Positions 55,743 to 64,000 of a DNA stretch of 64,000 bases are shown here, piece after piece. The stretch is from Pegoplata infirma. Taxonomy: Eukaryota > Arthropoda > Insecta > Diptera > Anthomyiidae. The stretch lies in the NCBI GenBank assembly GCA_963921195.1, contig OY992536.1, forward strand, positions 105,178,778 through 105,242,777. The letters run 5' to 3'. How positions within the stretch are numbered: position 1 is the first letter of the stretch; every line of letters begins with the position of its first letter. The notes beneath the pieces are model-generated. The model was not told where the DNA came from and searched no databases. It saw only the letters and a program-made list of their open reading frames with translations. The position numbers were made by a program, and so were the translations under genes.

Positions 55743-57667
55743 GGGGCATTCCATGTGAAATCGGACACTTTGAAAAACTTTTTTTTTAGATTTTCCCAAT
55801 TTTTTTACAGTTTTTAGTACCCTTCGAAAACTCCTTCGTGGTAAATTTTCAGATTTTTTTGATGACCCGTTCAAAAGATATCGAATTTTTAAAAATTGGT
55901 TGTTTGTTTCGTTTACTCAAACTTCTTTTAATCATAACTCTTCAATAATGGTCCAAATTTCAAATTTTTTTTTTCAAAATTTTTGTTTTTTTACGTACTT
56001 TTTAAAAAAAAATACCAAAAAATTCTTAAAAGCGCTCTAGTATGCGATTTTTAAGTTTCAAAATTTAAATCTCATTTTTGAAAATGTTTGTACTCTTCGA
56101 TTTTTTTGAAATTTTTTTGTGTAAAACTTCTATCAATTCTACAAATTTTTTGCCCAGGAGGATTGTGGGATAATGATTATTACTATTTTTTAAAATTTTT
56201 TGAAAAAATTTTATTGTAATTTTCCAATCTTAAAATCATTTCTACTGCTCCAATGGTGCGTCATAGAGGGGTCCTTTATAAGACCGACCCCCATTAATTT
56301 TTACGTCTTAACATTTCTTTGGAACAAACTAATACCCTATCTCCAATTTCTAAGGGGGCTCCCACACAAAACGACATTTTTTAAAATTTGTTCCAACCGC
56401 TCTAACTGCCCTAATAGTGCCCTTAGAGCAACAAAATGTATGACCTACCCACAATATTTTTTTAGTCCAAACATTTTCTCTGAACACACCTACCCTCTAT
56501 CTTTAACTGTTAAGGCGGTCCCCATACAATTTTTTTTATTTTTTGTAAATTTGTTTTATTTAATCAGCTTCTACCGGTCCAATGGTGCGTCCAAAAGGGG
56601 TCATTAGTGAGACCGACCCCAATTTATTTTTACCCTACAACATTTTTTCAAAACATACCTACGCCCTATCTCCACTCCCTAGAGCAAATTTTATAAAAAT
56701 TTAATTTTGTATGGGAGCCTACTTAGGGAGTGGAGATAGGGCGTAGGTATGTTTTGAGAAAATGTTGTAGGGTAAAAATAAATAGGGGTCGGTCTCACTA
56801 ATGACCCCTCTCGGACGCACCATTGGACCGGTAGAAGCTGATTAAATAAAACAAATTTACAAAAAATAAAAAAAATTGTATGGGGACCGCCTTAACAGTT
56901 AAAGATAGAGGGTAGGTGTGTTCAGAGAAAATGTTTGGACTAAAAAAATATTGTGGGTAGGTCATACATTTTGTTGCTCTAAGGGCACTATTAGGGCAGT
57001 TAGAGCGGTTGGAACAAATTTTAAAAAATGTCGTTTTGTGTGGGAGCCCCCTTAGAAATTGGAGATTGGGTATTAGTTTGTTCCAAAGAAATGTTAAGAC
57101 GAAAAAATTAATGGGGGTCGGTCTTATAAGGGACCCCTCTATGACGCACCATTGGCGCAGTAGAAATGATTTTAAGATTGGAAAATTACAATAAAATTTT
57201 TTCAAAACATTTTAAAAAATTGTAATAATCGTTATCCCACAATCCTCCTGGGCAAAAAATTTGTAGAATTGATAGAAGTTTTACACAAAAAAATTTCAAA
57301 AAAATCGAAGAGTACAAACATTTTCAAAAATGAGATTTAAATTTTAAAACTTAAAAATCGCATACTAGAGCGCTTTTAAGAATTTTTTGGTATTTTTTTT
57401 AAAAAGTACGTAAAAAAACAAAAATTTTGAAAAAAAAAAATTTTGAAATTTGGACCATTATTGAAGAAGTTATGATTAAAAGAAGTTTGAGTAAAGGAAC
57501 AAACTGTCAATTTTTCAAAATTCGATATCTTTTGAACGGGTCATCAAAAAAATCTGAAATTTTACCACGAAGGAATTTTTTGAAGGGTACTAAAAACTGT
57601 AAACAAATTGGGAAAATCTAAAAAAAAGTTTTTCAAAGTGTCCGATTTCACATGGAATGCCCCATTT
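55739..57667. mobile_element. Foldback element with about 0.95-kb arms (copy 2), TSD ATTT
   Basis: The element is 55743-57663. Ends GGGGCATTCCATGTGAAATC inverted, flanked by ATTT. Same family as 9999-12030 but without the 77-bp duplication. Arms meet near 56690. ORFs at 56200-56607 (+) and 57205-56798 (-) are the same arm sequence on opposite strands and are not genes. Confidence 0.85.
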
Positions 57668-58095
57668 ACATTATTGATCCTTGATCGATTCTAAGACATT
57701 CTCTGAATGTTCGTCCGTCCGTCTGTATAAAACATACTGCAGTCCAAAATAAAAAATCTATGCTCCTGAAGATTGGCACGAATTTGTCTTATGGTCATAG
57801 GTAGGCCAAATTTGCAAATGGGCAAAATCGGTGCAGGTGGAAAAATGTTTCCCCTTGATAAACTAAACCAACCTCTGAAAAACGATATTTTTTAAAGATT
57901 TTTTTGTATATTTGTTCAACAAATGAAACAATTTTCAGTCCGCCTCCTTTTGTATGCGTGGATAAAAAAATAATTTTAATAATAATAAAATGGTTTTAAT
58001 ATTGATATAATTGTAATAATTAAGTGCTAAAATCATTATAAATCAACATTTATCACGTGGGGGAAAGGGTCCCCCAATATGGGGATATTAAAAGA
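57664..58095 (+). mobile_element. Helitron-like type C, continuation
   Basis: 'ttgatccttgatcgattctaagacattct', a short (GTCC)n tract at 57713-57722, and the 'gtccaaaataaaa' block continue the element broken at 55742. The terminal hairpin is not visible. Confidence 0.55.
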
Positions 58096-58547
58096 TACCG
58101 AATAGCAATTTTCAGATTTGGGAATAGGGATTCTCCAGAACAATTTTTAATTTAAAAAATTTTAGAGCGTTGTTTTTCGACATCTAAGTCATGAAGAAAA
58201 TTGAGATTTTAATGGTCCAAAAATGCATGTTCTTCATTTATTATCTTGTATTTGGTAATCAAAATTTTTAAAGTCGATGTTGTCAATAATTTTTTAAGTC
58301 AAAAATGTCGACAAAATGATAAAAAAAAGTTGGAACTTTATTGAGGTAAAATTACACAAAAATTACACAAAAAATATCATTATCCAAGGATTTTGAAATT
58401 GCCCCACTTTTGGATAATTATCCAGAAAGTGGCAACACTGACGATAATACAATTTTATCATTTTCTTACACAAAGGTATTATTTTCCGCCCTTTTTTGCA
58501 TTCCTCAATGCTACAAAATATTTAAATGTGGTATCGAAAAGGGACTT

Positions 58548-58796
58548 CCCTTGTGAAAATGTATTAGATCTTATCTGATCTGTTCATATATAATTATATA
58601 TGATCGTATCTGATTTCATATAATTATATCTAAAATGTCCAAAATCGAGATCTAATTATATCTCGGATTTGGTCAAAATTGGCACAAAATTGACATTAAA
58701 ATATATCTGATCAGATACAATTGTATACAATCAGATGCAATCATATAATTTCAGATAAAATCAGATCTGACAAGATCTAATCGATTTTTACACGGG
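58548..58796. mobile_element. 249-bp MITE with CCC..TGT.AAAAT termini
   Basis: 'cccttgtgaaaatgtattag' at the left is inverted at the right ('ctaatcgatttttacacggg'). Subterminal 'agatcttatctgatctg' and 'catatataattatatatgatc' motifs recall 4551-7268. Flanks TT/TT; TSD uncertain. Confidence 0.65.
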
Positions 58797-58912
58797 TTTT
58801 TAATTTTTTTTTGTACATTCTACTGGTACTTTATAAAAGTACACAAAAATATTAAAATTCTCTCTTTCCAATGAGACCAAATTTGTATGTGTATCATTTG
58901 AAATTTCTAAAA

Positions 58913-59599
58913 TTACACAGGCCAACAAATTTTTAAGCCATAAACCAGAGGTAACTTTTCTAAGGGTTTGAGTTGCGCTGAATCCGAATCCGGTCTCAGA
59001 ATTTGCCTATCACATCAGGTTTTCGAATTATCTTAGCTTTAAGTTGAAAAAACCGTTTTTCGCCATATTCGCGAAAATTCATCTTTGTTTATAAAACCTG
59101 ATATGTAGTCTGAAAGTCCTACAAACTACCTTTAAAATGAATGTTTAACTTTTATAATATCTTGTTTCATCTCTGAGATATTTTAACCTGAAGTTTGTTC
59201 TCGTTTCGTGACTCTGGATGCGGCTGAGAGTGCATTCATAGGAAAAATATCGTGAATATAGCGAAAACCTAAATTTTTTAAACTTCGTGTTAAGATATCT
59301 TAGAGAAGAAACAAGATATAACAGAGGCTCAACATATATTTTGAAGGCATTAACTTCATACTATGAAGTAGGACTTCCAGACTACATATCAGGATTTATA
59401 AAGGCTAACTCGCGCAGTTATGACGTCTCGAATAAGGCGAAAACAGAGGGTTTTCAAACTTTAAGCTAAGATATCTCGAAAACCTGATGTGATGAAGAAA
59501 TTCTGGTTACAGATTCGGACTCAGCTCAACTCGACCCCTTAGAAAAGTATATTCTAGTCCCGTGGTTTCGACCTTTTCAAATTTTGTAGGCCTGTGTTA
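58913..59599. mobile_element. Foldback element (681 bp) with CACAGGCC ends and TTA TSD
   Basis: The element is 58916-59596 with CACAGGCC ends inverted and TTA on both sides. Arms share 'tcctgatatgtagtctg' and 'gatatctyagagatg'-like blocks and meet near 59210. End type and TSD resemble the CACAGTG composite (28620-29880). The ORF at 59287-59469 lies in the arm and has no motif. Confidence 0.7.
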
Positions 59600-60628
59600 T
59601 TATCAATAACGATAATACTCTGTAAACCCCAAATTTTGTTCTTTAAGTTCAGTCCGTTGGATCTTAAACATTCTGGGGGGTTTAATTTCGTTTTTTTTTG
59701 TAATTAATTTCGACTATCTTCATATTTTATTTTTAATGTTTAATTACAATGACTGTTACTACATATTTAATTCATTTCAACAATTAAATTTAAACATAAT
59801 AACTCAAAGTTTCGTTAACTTTTAAAACCACCACAAAAAACTATTTCAATGATGAACTGCTACAGTATGATGATGATGCTCATTCAATAACGCCCAAAAA
59901 AAAAACTCATCTTGGTAAGTCCGACTAACACACATACTTTTGAAGGTTGCCTCAAGTTAATAACTAAAATTTTATTAAAACAAAACAAATTTACAAATAA
60001 AATAATTCCAACTATAATTTAAAAATTCCACTAAAAAAGAAGTTCCAAATATTGAGATTTTTTTATAATGCGTAAGCATTAATATTAATTATAAAGAAAT
60101 TTGCAAAAAATAAAAACATTCCACACATATTTTTTTAATTTCATATCCAGCTGTTTTAACTTAAACTAGCCTCTGGGTGTAGGTTCGAATACAGGGTTAG
60201 TCTAAAGGAGGTAAAGTTTTAAATGCCTTTACTTTATAGCAAGTGAAAATAAAATTCAGCGGTGCACAAGGCTTCCTAGCGATATTTTATGTTCTATACA
60301 ATCGGTTCCAGAACCCATTATATTATCCTGCAATCGATTCTACTTATTGTTAGTGATTTTGTTCAATGGAAAATCACATAGTGATTTTAAAATAACGCAA
60401 GTCGGTATACAGTAGGGTGTTCAATTACTCGGGGTTTTTAATTGTTCGATTAAACGATTAATCGATATTTGCCATTTATAAATTATTCGATTAAACAAAT
60501 AAAATTTTAAAATTGTTCAATTAGACGAATAATTACAAATTCAGAAATTTTCTAAAAAAATTTTTATACCATTTTAGAAAAAATGGTACTTGAGTAAATA
60601 AACAACATTAATTACAAGTATTTTAACA
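59600..60628. other. Unassigned AT-rich sequence
   Basis: No ORF, TIR or family recognised. A B-box-like 'taggttcgaatac' occurs at about 60179, and 60415-60540 has 'ttcgattaaacgattaatcg'-type short repeats. Confidence 0.4.
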
Positions 60629-60838
60629 TTTTAAGGGTACTTTTCACTATCACACATTTCCATTATACAAGCGTAATTTAAGCATGTTAGCGAAATATTT
60701 TTTTAAAAAATTTTGCCAGAAATTGTTCACTTATTAGATATGACTAGGTTTCAATCAAAAAAGAATCTAAAAATCTTTAGGAAGTTGGTAAATTTTGATG
60801 TGTATAATGGAAAAGTGTGATAGTGGAAAGTATCCTTT
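60629..60838. mobile_element. About 200-bp MITE
   Basis: 'ttaagggtacttttcactatcacac...tccattata' at 60632-60668 is inverted as 'tataatggaaaagtgtgatagtggaaagtatccttta' at 60803-60838. TTAA-like flanks. Confidence 0.7.
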
Positions 60839-60951
60839 AATAATAACAAACAAACAAAATAACAATCATTTCAAAATGTATCAAAATTAAAGTTTTCTGC
60901 TAATTGGTTTGAGAAAATTAAAAAAAAAAATCATTTTGGAGATTTTAAGGG

Positions 60952-61182
60952 CTTATTGTAAAAACTCGATAAGCAACACTTCATTTTATGGTGGTTTTTG
61001 CCTTAAAACTTTTAAAATAATGTAGAAAATAGAACTTTTGCAGAACTTTTATTCTCAATATACTTGTACGAAGGGTTAAAGCAAGACTTCTGCAAAAAAT
61101 CTGTCAATGGAACATCATCAGAAGGCGAAAAACAGAAAAAAATAAAATGTTGCTTATCAGGTTCTTGCAGTAAGTCCTTCAT
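60952..61182. mobile_element. About 230-bp MITE
   Basis: 'aagggcttattgtaaaaactcgataagcaacac' (60946-60980) is inverted as 'gttgcttatcaggttcttgcagtaagtcctt' (61150-61180) with several mismatches. No ORF. Confidence 0.65.
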
Positions 61183-61669
61183 TTGTAAAATGTGTAGAAT
61201 TCAAAAAAAAATTTTGTGACAAATATATTGGATTGCCAATATCACAAAAAAATTTATATTTACTATTATCCGACTACATTTGGGACAATTTTAAATTTGT
61301 AATTTTATTTTTTTTATAATTTAGTCCATTTTTGCCCAAATCAGGTACTTATTTAGGTCGTTTAACAAATCCAAGCTTCAGGAGCATCGAAAATGCGAAA
61401 ACATATTTAAAACAAGGACAACTCAAGTAAACATGGCTGTGTTTTTTTATTCTAACGGTAACATACATTTGGTTTGTTTATTGAACTTAAAACTTTTAAA
61501 AAAAATTGGGTACTTTTTATATATAAAATATTCTGAACAAAATACATTTTGAAATTCCAAGAGGGTACTTTTTTTGTACGTTTTATATTTCGAAAATATT
61601 AGTCATAGAAACTTGATATTTAGAAATAAGGAAATTCATTAAAAAAAAAACATTCTAAAAAATGTACTT
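61183..61669. other. Unassigned sequence
   Basis: AT-rich with no supported ORF, RNA gene or recognised repeat boundary. Confidence 0.4.
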
Positions 61670-62530
61670 TTTGAAAATTCCGTTTATGAGGCATTGCACT
61701 CCAAATGTTTTTAAAATTTTCCAAAACTGGGCTTAGGAGGCGTGGTCAAATATTGGAAAAATGGTAAGATTTGTGTCGAATTGCCTTGATTAAATATTTA
61801 TCACATTAAAACGGAATGCACCACAATCTTTAAAATTTACATTCTTATATAGTTTAGTATGGGCTATCGATTAATTTTTTTTTTTTTGGAAAATTTTCAG
61901 AACCCATTCTGAAATGTTCTATTTTTTAAAAAAATCAATTCATCAAAAATCCGGCCACTATCTTTTTTTTAAATTTTTTTTTAAAGTTTAGATGTTTGTT
62001 CATCCACACAAAAAAATTCAGACACGCGTTTTTCGTTTTTTTTTGAGAAAATTGCATAGCCGAGCTCTTTTATTTTGGACTGCACCGTGTTAACTACAGA
62101 CGGACGGACAGACAGACGGACGGACGGACATCGCTATAATGTCTTAGAATCGATCACTGATCAATAATATATATAGTTTATGGGGTCCCCGGCCGATATT
62201 TCGATGCGTTACACACGGAATGACAAAGTGAGTATACTCCCATACTGAATTTGGAGGCTATAAAAAAAAAGTGGCCGGATTTTTGATATATTGACTTTTT
62301 TCAATTAAAAATTTCAGAACGGGTTCTGAAAATTTTCCAAAAAAAAAAATTTTAATCGATAGCCCATACAAAACTATGTAAGAATGTAAATTTTTAGATT
62401 GGGGTGCATTCCGTTTTAGTGTGATAAATATGTAATCAAGGCAACTCGCTACAAATTTTACCATTTTTCCAATATTTGACCACGCCTCCTAAGCCTAGTT
62501 TTTGAAAATTAGAAAAACAAAATTAGTTTC
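61670..62530. repeat. Inverted repeat (relative of 18989-19555) split by a Helitron-like fragment
   Basis: Left arm 61690-62060 ('gcttaggaggcgtggtcaaatattgg', 'atgggctatcgatta', 'atccggccact') is inverted at 62260-62510. The centre is a truncated minus-strand type-C Helitron-like element (62074-62262) with a GGAC tract at 62101-62129 and the 5' hairpin end at 62262. Confidence 0.7.
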
Positions 62531-64000
62531 ATATAGGGCTATCCAAGCAACCTATTCAGAAATTTATGGGACACATGTTTTTCTGTAGAAGGGCATTTGG
62601 TGTGGAATGCCTCTTATAAACTTAAACTTTTTAATGTAGGATCCTTCGGCGAAAAAAAGTTCTGGAAAAAATAATTTTGGAAATTCCGTTTCTAAGGTAA
62701 AGGCGTAAAAAATTCACTTTCGGTTCCTGTCATAAAGTTCTAAAAACTTGAAATTTGGAATGGAACATCCTTTGGTGAAACCAAAATTCTGGAAAAGTAC
62801 TTTTTCGAAATTCCGTTTTTTTAGCGGGGTAAACAATTATACTTTTAGTACTTCTTATATTTCTTGAAAAAAATTATCCTAAACACTTGAAATTTAGAAT
62901 GTAGGATCGCACAGTGGTCCATTATAGATTTTTTTTGGAAATTATTCGGCCATTCAGTAGGTACTGGACCGATTGAAGTGAAATTTATACCGGTTTTAGG
63001 TAACGTAATTTCGAGCTTAAGTTTAGACGGAGGACCCCATATGTCCAATAAGGGCGCCTCCAGGGGCCCCTAAGGTGGGACACCTTTTGCATACACAGGC
63101 TTTAAGTGCTTTCCAATTTGTTGTTTATTATCCGATTTTTATGAAGTTTTTAAAGTGCTAGTAAATACCTAAAAAAAACATGCTTGAAGTAGTCGTTATC
63201 TCTTTTACTTTCCGATTAATAGCCATTTGAATAGGGAAAAATTTATTTTTTTCGATCCTGCTCCAGTTGTTCGGGAATAGGTTCGTCCCCTAACGTCCGA
63301 TTTTTTTTTAAACCTTAATTTTTAGTTAGATAGATAAATTTGTGATATTTAAAAATCATAACAAATAAAATATCTATTTTTGTTAAAAAGTAATACGATT
63401 TTAAACTTTAAAACAAAATTGGGATTTCTAAAAAAAAATTTGGACTTCTTGCCCAAAAAGTACCAACAATCTTTTGCTTCCATCTTAAAAGTTTCGTTCA
63501 GAACATGTCAATTTTTTTACTGATCTGAAAGGCAATTCAACGTAGATGATTTAAAAAAATAACGTGTCAAAATTTCTTATTTTAAGCTCCCCAGCCTAAT
63601 TGAAAATTTACCTATTTTCAACACAAATTTCAACCTTACCCCCTGGGGAAAAAAGTGCACGCCTCTTTTGGGCCTACGAAAGTAAACATAGATTATTTGA
63701 TATGTAAGTAGCTTACAACATGAATAGCTTAAGATCCCCGCCTTTAATATAGGCGTGGAAGCAAAAAATGCAAAAAATATGTTTTTTTTGGAAATTGTTA
63801 ACAAACAAATTGGGAATTGGGGGATTCCTTTCATCAAATCTTTATATTTTGTTTTGTGTTTACACTTCCTATAGTAAGACCTATATAAATTTAAAATTTC
63901 TTTACAAAAAGCTTAAAAACAAAAATTTTATTGCATATTTAAAGTTTACTTGTTAAAATTTCGCCGAATATTCTTTACTCTTTAAAGGGGCTCTCATACA
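62531..64000. other. Mostly unassigned sequence with repeat relics
   Basis: 62560-62900 contains several 'gaaattccgttt'-centred direct repeats. 62940-63100 resembles the S1 block of the CACAGTG composite ('ggccattcagtaggtactggaccgattg', 'tgtccaataagggcgcc'). From 63100 to the end no gene or clear repeat is seen. Confidence 0.4.

Larger units (their letters stand above)
54416..58448. mobile_element. 4-kb hAT element with CAGTGTTGCCAC ends and 8-bp TSD, filled by nested insertions
   Basis: The element is 54424-58440. Ends CAGTGTTGCCAC (54424-54435) and inverted GTGGCAACACTG (58429-58440), flanked by ACGATAAT (54416-54423, 58441-58448). Subterminal 'aattacacaaaaaattatcc' is mirrored at the right. 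Most of the interior is nested sequence: a tRNA-like-bearing element, a type-C Helitron-like element and a foldback. No hAT transposase ORF remains, so the original element was short. Confidence 0.8.

Overview
The window looks like AT-rich nuclear DNA of a brachyceran fly, probably a calyptrate such as a blow fly or muscid; the species cannot be read from the sequence. Four things point that way: a cuticular chitin-binding gene with a 60-bp intron, many (GTCY)n-bearing Helitron-like elements of the dipteran mini-me type, R1/LOA/I-type non-LTR retrotransposon relics, and dense nested MITE and foldback elements. There are no operons, ribosome-binding sites or CRISPR arrays.

One host gene is recognised, and it is present twice on the minus strand: 14932-18561 (cut by a gap of 200 Ns) and 41112-44768. 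It encodes a CPAP1-type protein: one six-cysteine type-2 chitin-binding domain followed by a roughly 1,000-residue Ser/Thr/Asn-rich tail. Its 5' exons, including any signal peptide, are not in the window. The two copies differ at about 20 positions in 3.3 kb and at 3 residues in the 1,076-residue part compared.

The copies lie in a larger duplication: 1-18561 aligns with 25787-44741. Shared older insertions sit at the same places in both, while several younger elements are present in only one copy. Near-allelic divergence, many presence/absence differences and an N gap at the end of the first copy suggest two haplotypes placed one after the other in the assembly. A recent tandem duplication is the alternative. 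Either way, each copy-specific insertion has an empty site in the other copy, so many element boundaries and target-site duplications (TSDs) can be read directly.

Layout of the left copy: non-LTR RT/RNase H relic (1-1263), Helitron-like fragment, foldback (1546-2341), 1.9-kb terminal-inverted-repeat (TIR) element carrying a copia relic (2352-4277), a nest of Helitron-like and hAT elements in an older palindrome (4350-9790), foldback with about 1-kb arms (9999-12030), hAT MITE (12034-12421), gene 3' flank and gene, then the gap. From 18762 to 25676 come inverted hAT MITEs, a 1.86-kb foldback and a non-LTR endonuclease fragment. The right copy (25676-44768) repeats the layout with its own insertions.

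From 44769 to 64000 no coding exon is recognised. This is probably 5' intron or flank of the gene. It holds two non-LTR relics (one with a triplicated RT segment), a tRNA-like repeat array, Helitron-like fragments, a 4-kb nested hAT element and several MITEs and foldbacks. No intact transposase or complete retrotransposon reading frame was found. Superfamily names rest on termini, TSD length and a few protein motifs.
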